DNA of 64,000 bases from Molossus alvarezi (Eukaryota > Chordata > Mammalia > Chiroptera > Molossidae). A program made the position numbers and the translations under genes. Location of the stretch: NCBI GenBank assembly GCA_037176705.1, contig CM073887.1:60907001-60971000 (forward strand). Direction: 5' to 3'. A model generated the notes under the pieces. It did not search any database. It was not told where the DNA came from and saw only the letters and a program-made list of their open reading frames with translations. Below, one piece after another: positions 9,201-24,200 of the stretch (positions are counted from its first letter, which is position 1; the number at the start of each line of letters is the position of its first letter).

Positions 9201-12200
9201 TCCCCAGCCCAGAAAAGGGCACAAGGCTGCCCTTGTCCCTGGCATCACCTCCCCTCCTCTTCCTGCGGCCTCCTCTAATCCAGTTATAGCCCCAGGTTAG
9301 GCCTCCCTGTGGTCCCCCAGGGTCTCAGGCTGAGCCCTGTCACCAGCTCCTGCCTCATCTGTACCATTCAACACCCTCCTCCCCCAGGGACCTCTTTAGT
9401 TTTTGACACAAAACCTCACTCCTGCCCCAGAGTCTCTGTGCTGCTCTCCTCCTTCGCCTGGTTCTCCTTCCAGCCCCCTTGACCACCCCCGCCTCACACT
9501 GTAGGCCTCCTTGGGCCCAGGCAAGACAGCCCCCTACTTTGTGCACCTCCTCCCTCCCCCACAAAAGGGGACATGAAATTGGTCTCTCTTAAAGCAAGTT
9601 TTCTGAAGCCCTCCACTGCCTGGATGGCCCAGTGAGAGATTCATCTGATGGGAGAGCCCTGCCCCCTCCCCCCCAGCCCCTCCGCAGGCAGCCAGCCCAA
9701 AGCAGCAACTTTGCAAAGATAGGGAAAAAGAACACCAAACAACCCCCAACCACCCTATTTTAGAAAGTGCTGAGAATTTGCAATCTGGGTAGAACCACCA
9801 ACTAGAGACCCTGCCTGGCCTCTGCCTGCCAACCGCTGCCTTACCTGCTCCAGGCTCTCCATGTCCGCCCGGAAACCCGACAGCAAGGGCACCTCCAGGA
9901 CAGCCATGTTGGAGGACCCTGCATGCAGCCACCTTCCGATAAGAGAAGAACAGGCCTCAAATTCAAACCCCACGACTGGAATTCACGGCCTCCTCTGCCC
10001 CACCCCCCATGGCTGACATCCTGCCCTGGGCCTGACTGGCAGGCCATCTGTACACACAGTTTGCTGGGTCACCAGCGAGCCCATTTCACAGCTGAGACAC
10101 TGAGGCCATAAGAAGAGGGCCTTGCTGAGGGTTCTATGGATTCTGGGCTGTGTTTGTCCTGAATGCCATACTGTGCCCCAGCATTGGAGGCCAGGCGACG
10201 AGGAAAACCCAGTCACTCCCCAGTGCCAGACCTCAGTTTCCCCATCTTAGACTTGAGGTATGGTAATTGGCTCTGGGACCTGCTATGTGCCAGGCCCCCC
10301 TTGTGCTGGGTGTTGGTGATGGGAGGGAGGTTGACATTCAAAGAGAAACCTGCAGACTGTGGGTCCAAGGGGACAGGGTGGCCACAGCCCCTGGGATGGT
10401 CAGGGGAGGCTTCCTGAGGGTTGAGGCCTGAGCAAGCCCATACCCAGATGGCACACACAGTGGATTCTTTCTAATACCAGCAGGCTGAGGGCCAAGGTCA
10501 GGGCAGGTGTTTGGAAGGGCTGTGGTCATCATGGCAACCACGACAGCCAGTGTGACATTAAGCTTTTTGATTGTGATGTAAGAGGCTGACATTAAGCTTT
10601 TGATTGTGGAGGCATCTATTTCAGAGACATTTGCCAGCTGTATGGCAGCTGCTAGATACACAACTAGGAAAGGAGCCAACTGCTCCCACCCAAAAAGGTC
10701 CCCTTCTCAAAAGCTCTGGGTGATCCAGATAACTGACTGCTTGAGTGACCCCAATTCTCCCTTCTTGCACCCTAATTCCCACTCTTAAATTTATATTAAA
10801 AAAATTTTTTTTCTTTGTTGATTTTTAAAGAGAAAGGAAGGAAGAGGGAGAGAGAGACAGAAACATGAATTAGAGAGAACATCGATTGGCCGCAGGCTGG
10901 GTATATGCCCTAACCAGCGATCTCTTGGTACATGGGTCTGGGATGAACCACAACCAAGGTACATGCCCCTGACCAGAATCGAACCCACAACTCATTGGTC
11001 TGTGGGCCGACGCTCTAACCGCTGAGCCAAACCAGCCAGGGTACCACTCCTAAATTTTTAATTCACCAATAAAGAGTGAACCCACAAAACCCTAGAAACT
11101 CCACCCTCAGACCCCAACAAAGGTGGAGCCGCAGGTTCGTGCTTTCTTTCTCTCTACCCAAAATTCTACGGTGTGGCCCTTGGCACGCTGTGTACCTTCC
11201 AGGACCTGTGAGCAATGAACCTTGTTTTATGTTCCCTGAGGTGCACCTTGCAATCACAGAGAGAACCACAGGGCCGGTGTAACCACAGCATTGGCACCTG
11301 TCAGAGGGAAAGTTTATGAGGCTGGCAGTAAGTGGTTGGGGGCTCGGGTGAGCATCCCAGGTGTTTGTAGCCAATACCATCACTATCGATAGTCTGGAAC
11401 TGACACAAGCACAGGGCAGATGGCCTTACCTGGTGCACACCTCCAAGGTCACCTGGTACTCCTGGTGATGCAGGTCAGCTGCTGGGTCGTCATCACTGGC
11501 TGAGGAGGCTGGTGCTGGGTGCCGGGGCCGATCCGCCTCGGGCTCCTGGAGACTCACGAACAGCTGGAAGGATGGCTTGGCCACTGGGTCTGGCACATTG
11601 TAGGTGACGTCAATCTGAGGTGTGTGGGAGGACCGAGTCTTAGGGGCTCCAGGAGTGTGAGTTGGGGAAGGCAAGACAGGGGCAGGTGGAAGCCAGCCAG
11701 AATGACGGTGACAGTGACATCAACAACAGTTCCAGGGACCACTGTTATTCCATTTAGCCTTGAAATGGCCAAAGCTGTTTAGATAGACCATCATCCCATT
11801 TTTACACATCTCAAGCCCAGGTCTCTTTGCCTACAGGACTCTCTCCTACCCACCGTGCCATCTGGGCTCCCATTTTAGAGATGGGAAGGCTGAGGCTGCA
11901 AAGGTCTCCAGGCAGACTTGCCCTCTCATCACTCTCCAGAGCCCATGAGGCCATCCTGCCTCGGCCGAGTTCAGCTAAACCTCAGTACCTGGTGACAGAG
12001 GGGCTATAAGGAGGGCCAGGAGGAAGCCAGTCAAATGGATCTTCCTGGAGGGACCCCACACCCAAGGGGACACGTGGTCACCTGCACTGGGTCCTGTCTT
12101 GGGCAGGGTGGGCTGCATATGGGGTGCTGACAGTCTGTCCTGGGGTCTCTCAAGCACACATATCCACCCACATGCTGAGCACAGAGCCCCCGCCCACCCC

Positions 12201-15200
12201 AGCCCTCCCCGGGTCCCAGGTTCCAGATGTCACTGGGAGCTCCAGCTCTCCCTGCAGCCTCACCTGCATCAGGCAGCAGCCTTCACCCTTGGCACTCACA
12301 AATAGCCCTGTGGGGAGGCTGGGGATCTGGGGAGAGAAGACACCATGATCCCCCCGCAGACACACATGGGCGAGCAGGCAGCTGCCCCCGCCCCCCAGCC
12401 CTGGTAACACTCACCACTGCTGTGTGCAGAACCTTCTGGTTGGCCCTGTGCAGCTCGAAGGTCTCCTGATAGTCCAGGTTGGTGGAGGCCAGTGAAACAG
12501 TGAGGTTGACGCCGCCAGCATAGGACAAGATGGCATACTCTGCCAAGGCCTGCAGAGCCACACAGGTGTCCTGGGGACAGAAGGGGAGGCTGCCCTCAGT
12601 GCCAGGACCAGGTTGGCCAGTAGTCCCTCCGTGCCCCCTTCCCAGGAGGTCTGGCTCAAATCAAGGGCTCCATGGACCCTCTCTGGAGGCCAGGGACCCA
12701 CACGCTGGAAGAGGTTGCGGATCTGACGCAGGCACCCATGGAGCTGGGGCCCCAGACAGCAGGCAGACATCTCCAAGGAGACTGGTCCCTGGTCTCAGAG
12801 CCAAGTACATTTGTCCCTCAGGCCTTCTCTTGGGCTCCAAGTCCCTAGGAGCTGCAGGCAAGGAGCCTTCCTGGGATGTGAAGCTTCCTGGCCAGCTCTG
12901 AGCCCTGAGCCTGGACAGAGTGACCCTGCCTAGACCTGAGCCCCGCCCTCTGGCCCTGCCCCCCTTGCCTGCGTGGAGGAGAAGCCCCCGAGTGCGTTCC
13001 GCTGCTGGGACAGCCACTTCACCACGGGCAGGGCAGAGGCCATGTCACCCAGGAGGGTGTAGGTCAGCAAGGCATAGGCTGTCATTTCCACTTCCGCTGA
13101 GACCACTGCAACAGAAGAGGCGGCTGAGGCCCTTTTGACACCAGGACCCAAAACCCAGTGCCAAAGGCAGGCAGTGGGGGAGGGGCTGGCAGTACCTGCC
13201 TGTGAGACCCCGTCACTGAAGCTCAGGATGGTGTCCTTGTCCCTGTCCTGGGAACCCGTTAGGCTCCAGTGGGTGACACCATCTGCAAGACCAGGACAGG
13301 TTGAGGGGCCACACCTCATTATGTTCAGCCTGGCAGCCCATGGTGTGCATCGGAGCACATGGTCTCAAGAAGACACCCAAAGACTGGATCCCAGGGGGAG
13401 GAGGGTGCCAGGTGGAGATGGCTGAGACAGGAAGGGCCTTGGCTGTCTCAGATCTGCAACCATGTGACACACCCAGTCCTTCCTATACCCCTGGCAGACA
13501 TCACTAATCGATGACTGCCTTCTTGCACCCTTAGCAGACATCACTAATCAAAGGCCTCCCTCTTGGCTAAGCCCTGATGTGTCCCCACTCAGCACCCATG
13601 AAGTCACTCCCCACTTGCAAAGGCTCATGTGAGCTGTAAAAGACCCTCAAACAAAGAGAACCAGCCACCCCACTCCCCACCTTGAGCCTTTAGTCCCAAA
13701 TAGACACCAACATCCAGCTGGTTGTTTTCAGAATTTTGATTTGTAACCTTTTTTCCCTTAAGTCATGAAAACAACTTTTCAGGTGATGTCTTAAGCAGGA
13801 AAGCTGGAATGGAAGCCCAGCCCCAGTGCAGCTGCTGGGAATGTGGGGAAGTGGGAGGGGGAGGGGGGCGGGAACTCAGTGTGGGGGCACTCAGGGCACT
13901 CATAGCTCAGTGACTGCTGATCCCTGAACACAACAGATAGTCATTTTGTAGTTGGGGAGACTGACACCCTGGAGACAGAAAGGCTGCCTGAAGCTCACCC
14001 ATTGGTGAGGACAGGGTGAGGACCAGTAGCAGCCTTCCCCTCCCTCCCAGCACCCTGCCAGGGATGATTTAAGGAAGCCTGGGGGATCCTCTGCTGGGGA
14101 TCCCTGAGCAGTGTCCTCCCTGGGTGGTGGGTGTTCTGTGTTCCCTATTTCATGAGGGAAGAAAGTGATGCTCAGCTCAAACCACATCATCAAATGAAGC
14201 CACAAGGAGATGCAATAATGAATGAATAACAGAGTAAACAAAATAAAGTGAGCAAAAGATTCCTCCTTACTCCATGCATGTGTTCATGAACTCTTTCCTG
14301 GTGCCATAGTCGGTGGGCCCCACACTGTGGCCACCGGCGTGGCAGGTAGGGAACACCTACCCTGCGTGATGGCCAGGTTGCGGAGCTTCCGCAGGGCCAT
14401 GGGGGCTGCTGGGCTGCGGAGCAGGGTCAGCGCATAGGCAGTCAGGGCACTGATGTACGGGTCCGAGGCCAGGGCTACGCTGGACTCCAGGAAGTGCTGC
14501 GCTCTGGCAATGGCAGCCCTCTCCTCCTGGGGGGGCGGGGGAGAGAAGTGGAGTCCTGGGAAGCCACTCTGCCCCCGACCCACCCACCACTCCCACCTGC
14601 AGGTTCCCAGCACCCCGGGAGAGAATGCTGGAGGCTTACAGCCCCTCGTTTTGCATCCTTCTGGGGCTCCCATTGGCTGCAGCCCGTTTTCAAAATCCCG
14701 TCCCCTTTCTTTTATGCTGGTGCCAGCTTTTCCCAAATGAAGTCTGAGCACAGTGGATCACCCCAGAGAAGCTCTGGGGAAAACAGGCAGAGCCCTGGCC
14801 ACCCAACCGAACCCCACTCATCACCAAGCTGGCTTCTAAGACCCACTGCTCAGGTTTTTCTCAGCTTCAAGTCTTCGAATCAATGGTTGCCTCCTCCAGA
14901 AAGTCCACCAGTCCTGATAACACTCACCACCCCCACCCCCGCCACGTGAGCTGCTGGAAGACAGAAACCCAGGTTACTGTCTAGTGACGGGCCAGGTGCA
15001 GGGAAACTGCCCAACAATAATGGTTAAATGGGGAAATGCGTGGCTAGAAGCATTCATGAATTCAGCAAAGAGCAGTGGTGCTCCCGCGGGCGCCGGTGGA
15101 GCCGGAGTTCAGGCCACCCTGCTGTGGTGTTGTGAAGCCCGCAGAAAGCAGGCTCTGCCACAGCTTTCCACCTTTCCACCAGGACACAGCGTGGCAACCG

Positions 15201-18200
15201 CTGCAAAGGTGTAGTGGCAGGATGTGCCATGTGCCTCCTGGAGCATGTGCCAGGGATGCCACAGCAGGGGAACTGAACCCCAGGCCCGGCCCATACACGG
15301 CCAGCAGGGGCATCCGCTGGCTCATTCCTCCGGCCTGAGCTCTCAGGCCCCGTGTGCTCACCTCCGAGGCCACATCCGTCTCCAGAAGTGCAGCCACCAC
15401 GTAGGCCGTCAGCGGGACTGTGCCATGGATCCCACCCTGTAAGAGGTTTCTCGGGGTTCACCCTGAGCCAGAGGGGACAGCCCCCACCTCAAGGGCCCCA
15501 GGCAGCACCAGGAAGGGCAGAGCCAAAGCCCCGAAAGGAGGCCCAAGGGGCCGCTCACCTGGATGTCCTTGTTCAGAATCCTGCCTATGGCTGGAAAGGA
15601 GCCGTCCACCTGCTGCTGCCGAACGAGCCAGCCCTTGGTGGCTGCCAGCTCCTGTGGGTCGATGAAGATGAAGCTTCGCGCCTGGGCAAAGGACTTCAGG
15701 ACAAAGGCGGTGAGCCTGAAACAGGACCAGGAGGGGCTGGGGGTTGCAGAACAGGGTCACCTGCCTTGTACCCCCTGAGGGACTGTGGCACACTCCCCGA
15801 ATCACCCTGAGCCTCCACTTCCTCATCTGTTAGACGGGGGTGGGAGTGAGGGTAGGGGATGGGGGGGGGGGTCCAGTCGCCCTTCCAGGGTTGTTGAGAG
15901 CACTCAGTGCAGGCATCCGGCTGGCCCAGTGATGGAGCCCAGCCTCCTCGCCGGGCCCTCCCGCCCCAGCAGCGCCTGGTCTGCTCCTTGCCTGGCACTC
16001 AGCCTTTCTATAAACTGGTCCCACCTCACCTTCCCCCGCCATGTGCAGGAGACCTTCCTTGTTGCTCCTCCACAAACTTTCCCCAAGAGATCCCCAGTGT
16101 CGCCAAGAGAACCCAGGTCTTGCTTGCTTGGAAACTGGCAGCCAGGTGCCTTGGACACTGGACAACTAGTCAGCCATGGTTATGAACATTCCAGTCCCCA
16201 AGCCTGCTGATGGTTTAGGAACAGGCGCACGAGGTGATGCTGGGAGCAGCTACAGCCATTGTGCCACCACAAGGGAAGCAGCCGCCATGCTGAAGGGGTC
16301 CACAAGGACCTAAGATAAAATCAAGGGCCCCGGTGCATTGTGGGGCTGTCGAAACGGCCAAGCTTAGAGTCTCCTCAGTGCTGAGGTGTAAACTGACACT
16401 CAGAATCGCCTTTCAGCCAGTTTCCTGTGGCTTGCAGGTGACACCATCCCACCAATGCGGTAGCTTCAGTGACTCCATCCAAGCCCTGGACACATCATGT
16501 ATTCCCTCTCCCTTCTTCACAGCATGAGGTCCCACTTGTCTCTCCTCAGAGGAAGCCTCCCAGATAACCCCACTCTGGGATGGCTGTCTCTGGACCCTCC
16601 GTAACACGGCCTCTGTTACTGTTGTCCATGCTTGGCTCCAGGCCACCCCGGCTCCATCTCCCAGGCCCGCCCTGCCCCATGGATCACCCTGCACGCAGCC
16701 ACCAGAGGGAAACTCCAAACCCCGTGGGAGTGGCTGGGACATGGGGCGAAGAGGGAATTTAGTCACTCGTGTGCTGAGAGCCATGGGATTCCCACATGCT
16801 ATGTGATTCTCTTTACTTTTCCTTTTTTTTTTAATCCACTCCTCACCGGAGGACATTTTTCGTTTTGTTTTGTTTAGATAGAGTGGGAGGGAGAGAGAGG
16901 AAGAGAGAGAGAGAGAGAGAAACATCAACGTGAAAGGACACATCGAGTGGCTGCCACCCGCACGACCCAACCAGGTACTGCATGTACTGCAACCGAGGTA
17001 CATGCCCTTAGCGGGAACCGAACTCGGTCTCTCTGGACCACAGGCTGATGCTCTAACCGCTGAGCCAAACCGGCCAAGGCTTTACTTTTCCATTTTTTAA
17101 AACACAAACAGGGATGCCCTGGTCGGTCTAGCCCAGCAGTGGAGTGTTGGCCCATGGACCAAAGAGTCGTGGGTTTGATTCTGGTCAAGGGCACATGACT
17201 TGGTCCCCGGCCCTGGTCAGGGTCATGTGGGAGGCAGCTGGTCGATGTGTGTGTGTCTCTCTCTCCTACTCTCTCTAAAGATAAATAGCAAAAAATATCC
17301 TTGGGTGAGGATTTAAAATATAAAAATAAAACACAAACAGGGATAAACAAACTGATACTTTTCTATAATGGAACATATATAAATGAGCTATCAAACTGTG
17401 ATATGATGTGGAGGAACATAAAACACATATTGCTAAGCAAAAACAACCTGCTTGTCTGATTTCAATCTATGACATCCTGGAAAAGACAAAACTATGGAGA
17501 CAGTCAAAAGATCAGCAGTTGTCATGGTGGAGGGGAAGGAAGGATGAACAAGCAGAAGGCAGAGCACAGGGGACTTTTAGGGCGGTGGAAGTGCTCTGTA
17601 TGACAATGTAAAAGCAACCCCTGGCCAGTTGCTCAGTGGTTAGAGCATCAGCTCACGGACAGGAGAGGCCTGGGTTCGGTTCCCACTAAGGGCATGTACC
17701 TCAGTTGCAGTTTGTCCCCGGCCCTGGTTGGGGTCATGCGGGTGGCAACCAGTCAATGTGTCTCTCTCATGTCCATGTTTCTCTCTCTCTCTTCCTCCCT
17801 CTCTCCCTCTCTCTCTATCTGAAGATGAATGCAAAAATGTCCTCAGGTGAGGATAAAAAAAATAATAATAATGAATAAATAAATCAATAAACAAAAAGAT
17901 AGTGTAACAGCAGATACATGACATTGTACATTTGTCCAAACCCATAGAATGTACAAAGCCAAGAGCAAACCGAAATGTGAACTATGAACTTTAGTTAACT
18001 ATGATGTAGCAATATTGATCCGTCAATTATAAAACTGAGAACATGGCCAGGCACACAGCAGCACTCATGGAATGAACAAATGAATGAATGAATGAATGAA
18101 TGAATGAATGAACACTGGATGCACAGGAAACCATCTGTAACGGATCTAGCTTCAAGACTAGATCCTTCCAGCAAAGAATTTAGAGAGAGGCACTAAGAGG

Positions 18201-21200
18201 TTGTCCACCCCGATAAATACCTGGCACCGTACTGAGCACACCCACATCCTTATCTCATTGCTTCTTGGATCCCGGTCCTGAGAGGGATGTATACTGAGGA
18301 AACAGGCTCAGAGAAGTTGGGCATCTGGTCTAAGGCCACACAGCTCACGAAAGACACAGTCTTGTTTTCCTACCTCCAGGGTGGATGCTGCTGCCACTGC
18401 CTGTGCTTCCTGAACCTCATCCTAAAGGGAACTTTCATGGGGAGGCGAAGGGAGAACCTTCTGGTTGTCACCTCTCCATAACCACAGTGGAACCAGTCTT
18501 GCTCACACTGTGTGCGTGTCCACAGTGGGAAGGTGTATGAGTCACTATTTCTGACCAGCAGAGGCTCTGGGGGATGCTGGGACTTGGCCAGCTTTTGAAG
18601 AATGAGGCAATGGCTTTGGCCATCCAGGGGCAGGAGGGAGCCTCTGCTTTCCAGGGTGGTACTGTGGCCTTGCACCATAGCTGTCAGCAAGGCGGGGCCC
18701 TGGGGGCAAAACTGGGACAATAGATAGACTGCTGGGAGGTCAGACAAGGGAGGTCACCAAGCTTGGGCTCTTCTGGAACCAAGTGAGCGACACTGCCCCG
18801 CAGGGCTCAGCCAGGTGTGTCCTCACTCCCCTGGTCCAAGGCACTGCGGTTGTGCAGTGCACACTGTTGGCTTGGTCTCCACACCCAGAGCTGCTGCAGG
18901 TGCCGCCAGGTTGGTGCTTTGGGAGAAGGAGGTCCCTGCAGGCAGTTGGGGGTGCCCTACAGTCTCTGTAAGCCCCAAAGTGGCTGAGGCAAATCCACAA
19001 TGAGGCCATGAACTGAGATGGTCCGAGGATCCCAGGGAATAAGACCCAGGTGTGCCCAGCCCCCCACTGGCCTCTCCTTGCCTTGGTCACGCTAAAGTCA
19101 GAGGGAGCCACTTGTAAGGGAAACCGGATGCTGGGCCACTCCTCCTGAATACCCTAACCCAGGCCTCTCCCAGCCCATCCCTTCCTGCTCCGGGTTATCC
19201 CCATTCTCAGGTCCAGAGGGCTCTGAGAAGGCCCAGTGTGCCCAGGACCTATTCCCAAGAGGCTGGAGAACAGGGGCTCAGTTCCCAGGGGCTGCAGCTA
19301 CAGCAACAGCAGAGAGAGTAACAGGAACTGTCACCATACCCCACCGCACCCAGGGCCAGGCAGAGCCTTCTGTGTTCATCCCTCTGAACCCTGGGACTAG
19401 GACCACGCTGTCTCCATTTCCCAGGCAAATCCTCGTCACCCTGGGGATCAAGCCCTGAGTCCTGGCCTTACTGTGCTGGACAGGAGGCCACAGCTGCCGC
19501 CTGAGGAGCCTCTGTGGCAGTGCTGGGAGTGGGAACTCACCACATGCTTCCCGACGTATCCCGGTCCCCGAACGCACTGTAGGAGCCATCCTGATGTTTA
19601 TAGGTCAGCTGCCGCTGGTAGCCTGTGGGATGGGCAGAGGTGACAGTGTCCTGCTGAATGGCCCAGCCTGGACTGGCCAATGTCCTAGCCAGGGGCACAC
19701 AGACAATGCCACAGCTACACCTGGGATCCTTGAAACTGCCCCATGTCACATCAGGGGTGGGTGGCTAAAACCTCTGCTTTGTCGCTCTGTTTTCCTGACT
19801 CCACCCCTCTGTGACTCCTGGTCACAGAGCTGGCCCTCAGTCATGCCTGGTCGTCACTGAAAGGAACCATCTTGAGGCGACGCCCTCTATCCCCAAGGGT
19901 TGGGGCTGCTCCACCCAATGGAGCCAGGGCTCTGGTGTGCTAGAATAGAAGGCACCAGGGAGCCACAGGGGACAGAGGGAGGCTGGGAAGTTAGGCAACT
20001 ACTGGGGCCTCCGAGCTGGGCATCGTACTGTGAGGGCAGCAGTGGACATGGGCTGGGTGAGCCTCGAAAGTGATTACAAACTGAACAGACTCTGAGACCC
20101 AGAATCCCACTCCAGCGACATTCAGATGTCTTTACCTAGCCCAGGAATGGGGCAATTCCCAGCAGTCCATTCTGAAAGTCCTGGAGTGGAGACTGCTCAG
20201 TGCCCGTCAGCAGACACTGATCTGGTCCCTCCACAGGAACGGGAGGCGAGAGGACCACGGCCCACCGGCGCGGAGGGCGCACGGTGAGGCCGGGGCACCC
20301 TCCGCGCCAGGAGCGGAGCTAATCTGCGCTGCTGAGGGCAGGAAAGCACACACGCATCCAGCTCCAACGGGGCGCTTAGGAATTTTTTTTTTCTATTCTA
20401 ACTGTTTTTTAGAATGTTATATTGCTCTTGTTGTAAAAGAAAAAAAATTACATTTTTAAAAGATGCTGTTCCTTTCCCCATGACTGATTATCAGCACTCA
20501 GAGTCCTAACAGGTGTGGACACCAGGCTCCTGCTGAGTGACCAGATCTGGCCACCAAGAGTGGCCTCGTTCACCCACTTCCTTCCCTTCACCCCACCCAC
20601 TGTGCCTGGCGTGTGGGCCGCCCTCAGCAGTCATGGCTGCCTTCCTCCCACACCCTCAACCTAGACAGTTCCCCCAGTACCTTGTACCAGGTAATCAGTG
20701 GTCTCCCTCTCCACCTCGGGGCTGAGCTGCCGGGTTTTCTGAAGATACTTCAGGACAAAGACGTTGGGCGCAAAGTGGATCATGTTTTGCTCTCCACAGC
20801 CAAAGGGCAGCCGCAGGAGGTTGCTGAGGTGGCTCAGCGTGGGCCCCATGACATCTCCTGGTGAGAAGGAAGAGAGGGCTGGGCTGGGGGTCGGCCTTGC
20901 CCAGTGTCCTGGCTATCTTAGGGACAGCTTTCCACAGAGGTGGGAGCCCACCTGTGTCCTAACACTGACCACCCCACCTCTGACCGCTAGTGCTGCCCCC
21001 TGAAACTGCACCCCCCGATCCACTCAGCCCACCTGGTCTCCCAGCTCTGCACTCCCCTCTGTGTCTTTAGTTTTCACTCGGGTGCTCTTTCTCCAACTTT
21101 TCATTATGCTGAATGTTTTTTCCTTTCTGGCTTTTTAAACAGGTATATTCAAGGCTATAAATTTCCCTCTAAATATGACTTTGCTGCATCTCACAAGTGT

Positions 21201-24200
21201 CAATTTATTAATACAGCCATTGTATGCTAAATCATTCTAAATATTTTTTCAAACTTCTAATACAAAATGTGATTTTCTTCTTAACCATGAATATTTCGAT
21301 TTTTTAAAATTATTTTTTAAATTGACTTTAGAGAGAGAGGGGAACGGAGGGGGAGAGAGAGAGAGAAAGAAACACCGATTTGTTGTCCCACTGATTTATG
21401 CATTCATTGGTTGATTGTTCTGTGTGCCCTGAGCAGGCATCAAACCCACAACCTTGGTGTATGGGGACAACGCTCTAACCAGAGCTACACAGCCAAACTG
21501 GGTAAGTGTGGACCTGCCTTCTCCGCCAGACAAGGAGCTCCTCAAGGGCAGGGCTGGGATCATCGCTGGGATTGCCCCCAGAGCCCAGCACGGAGAAGGC
21601 ACTAGAAACCACTTGTCAGGTGAGTGGGTGTGTGGCTGGAAACCCCAGGGGCACAGGTTCCCAGCAAAGCCCAGTGTGAGACTGAGCCTGAAGCAGCCAC
21701 CTTGCCCCCTGGGCTCTTGCCCCTGTCCTCCCGAGCCAGGCTGTGGAGCAGACACACCTATGATGGAAGCAGACGCCCTCTCAGACCCAGGGATGGCGCT
21801 GTGTGGGACGCCCAGGGTGAAGGCCTCGCTGTAGCTTTCATCCACCTCCATCTTCCTCCAGATGCGGAACTCGCCCATGGAGCCCCAGCCAGTGGAGAAG
21901 CCAATGAACTGGACCTCTGGTGCCTTGGGGAGGGTCCAGGTCATGATGGCAGACTCACTGGATGGCTCTGAACCATAGCCAACCTGAAAAAAATGAGGCA
22001 GTGGCTACTGGAAGCCGGAAGGAAGCATGCGGTGGCGCTGACTACAGGACCAAGTTAAGAGAAACCAGACGCCACCCTGTCCATTAAACGGCCAACAGAG
22101 ACATAAGCATGGCATCTACAGGTTCCAAAGTGACCAGGTTCCCTGGAACCTCTGGGCCTTTGCACATACTGTTCCCTCTGCCTGGAACATCCTTCGCTCT
22201 GGTTTGCCCTGTTTGGCTATGTCCCTCCTCTAGGAAGCTGTGTTAGTTGTTCCTTTTCTATGTCCCCTCTGCTTGGCTCAGAAAGTGGCCCCGGCCCCCA
22301 TTTTACCTGTTCATATCCACTTTCTTTCTCCCTAACCGTCCACCACCCCAGGGGTTTCCTCTGCCAGAGTTCTTCCATGTTTTTATAAGCAACTCCAGGA
22401 AAACTGTTAGCAACTTGAGGCGGTGCCCCATGTTTGCCCTCCCTCTTCCCATCCCTCGTCAGAGACAGACACAGAACAGGAAGCAGCAGACGGCAGAGAA
22501 CCATGTGGTTCCCATGCCCACCCAGGCCAGCCCAGCCGTACCTGGATGAGCCCCCTGTGCCAGCTGATCCAGAACGTTCTGAACTCATCCCAGGAGAGGA
22601 TCTTGGCCGTGTGTGTGCTGACCACAGGCTCGCCCATCTTGCTGGTGGAGATCCAGGACCTGGAGTTCTGGTGTCCCCCCAGGACTATCTCAATCATCTC
22701 CGCTGTGTCTTGGGGCCCGGGGGACAAGGCCACTCGGGCGTCGTTGTGGGCTCTCACCGCCAGGTCGAAATGAGTGAGGCGCTGTGGCCGCTGCACGTAC
22801 TGGAACTCATACTTGTTGGGCGTAGAGATATGGACTCTCTCTGGAAGGAGGAGAGGAAGAGGGGGCATTGTGGGGCACCTGAAGGCACCTGCCTCCCTGT
22901 GTCTGTTCCTGGAGCTGAGAACTGGGGCAGCTGGGAGTGGGCCTCACTGTGGCTCAGCCGGCAGCTGCAGGAGGCATGGCTGCCAGCTTGGCGGCGGCTC
23001 TCCAACAGCACAGAAAAGACAAAATGCTCACAGGGATAAGTGGAGAGCCAGACTGTGCGTGGGAGTGAAGGCCATATTGCCAAGATATTAATCTATGGAT
23101 GTGATACATCCCAACAGAATCCCACAAGGGTCTTTGGAGAAATTGCAAAGCTGATTCTAGAATTTACATGGAAATGCAAAAGACTTAGAAGAAGCAAAAC
23201 AACTTTGATAAGAAAGAATTGAGTTGGAGGCCTCACCCCAGCTGACACTGAGCCTTACTCTAAAGCTACAGGAATCATAACAATGTAGTTTTCGTGTCAA
23301 CATAGGCAAATACTCAGTGGAACGGAACAGGGAGTCCAGAAATGGACCCTCACATGTATGAACAACTGAGTTTCCACAAAGCTGAGAAGACAATTCCTCA
23401 GAGAAAGAAAAGTCTTTTCAAGAAACGGTGCTGGTGCCTGGCCAGTGTGGCTCACTGGTAAGCATCGACCCATGCACCAAGAGGTCACCAGTTCAATTCC
23501 CGGTCAGGGCACATGCCCAGGTTGTGGGCCCGATCCCCAGTGGAGGATATGCAGGAGGCGGCCAATCAATGTTCTCTCCCATCGATGTTTCTATCTCTCT
23601 CCCTCTCCCTCTAAAATCAATAAAGAAAAAAGAAGAAAAAAGAATAGTATTAAGAATACATATTCATGCCAAATATTTATGCCAAATGCCTTGGCGATGG
23701 GGAGGTCATTCACCTGAGGGGTAGACATCACCCAAGGACTCCAGATATTCAGCTCTGCCTCTTGGCAAAGCCCCCGGTGACTGCCCGGTGCCCAGCCTGG
23801 CCCGAGCTCCAAGCTGGACAGTTTCTCGGGAAGGATCTGGACAGGGAAGGGACAGACTGCCCCATAGGGAGCCCCGGCTTATATTCCACCCAGCATTTCC
23901 CCAACCCCACCAAGGCAGAGGTGTGGAGGCCTTTCTCTGGCCACTCCACTCCCTGGGCACTCTCTGTACCCATTTCCTATTCATAGACTATGTGCAGGTA
24001 CAAGCAAATTTAAGAGGGGTGTGTCAAGGTAAACTCCAGATCCCACGCCTTCTGGAACTCACTTTAATTTCCCATGTCCTCCTCTGCTGCACCAGGGTTC
24101 TCGGTCTACCTCGTTCCCCTGATGTCACTCCCTTCCTTGGACCCTGGGCCCCTTACCCCCAGGCCCTGAGGACAGCTCTACTCCTGACCACAGTCTCTTT

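Larger units (their letters stand above)
9933..11429. other. CPAMD8: CPAMD8 intron w32-w33
   Basis: Contains a possible reverse MIR (10070-10260) and a VES SINE at 10798-11042. The short duplicated phrase 'ACATTAAGCTTTTTGATTGT' near 10555 and 10588 is noted. Nothing coding. Confidence 0.75.
15716..19540. other. CPAMD8: CPAMD8 intron w24-w25
   Basis: A 3.8 kb intron with a MIR (15795-15915), three VES SINEs (16821, 17115, 17617), L1 3' pieces, a (TGAA)n run and a second MIR-like piece (18195-18365). The ORFs in 18370-19110 are not supported. Confidence 0.8.

Noticed and set aside
9922..9923. CAG acceptor for exon w33 (GCATGCAG)
   Set aside because: The frame does not join w32; the AAG ending at 9933 gives [11 protein letters not shown], matching A2M.
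21624..21971. 115-codon + strand ORF
   Set aside because: Antisense shadow of exon w22.
22434..23039. 201-codon + strand ORF
   Set aside because: Antisense shadow of exon w21.
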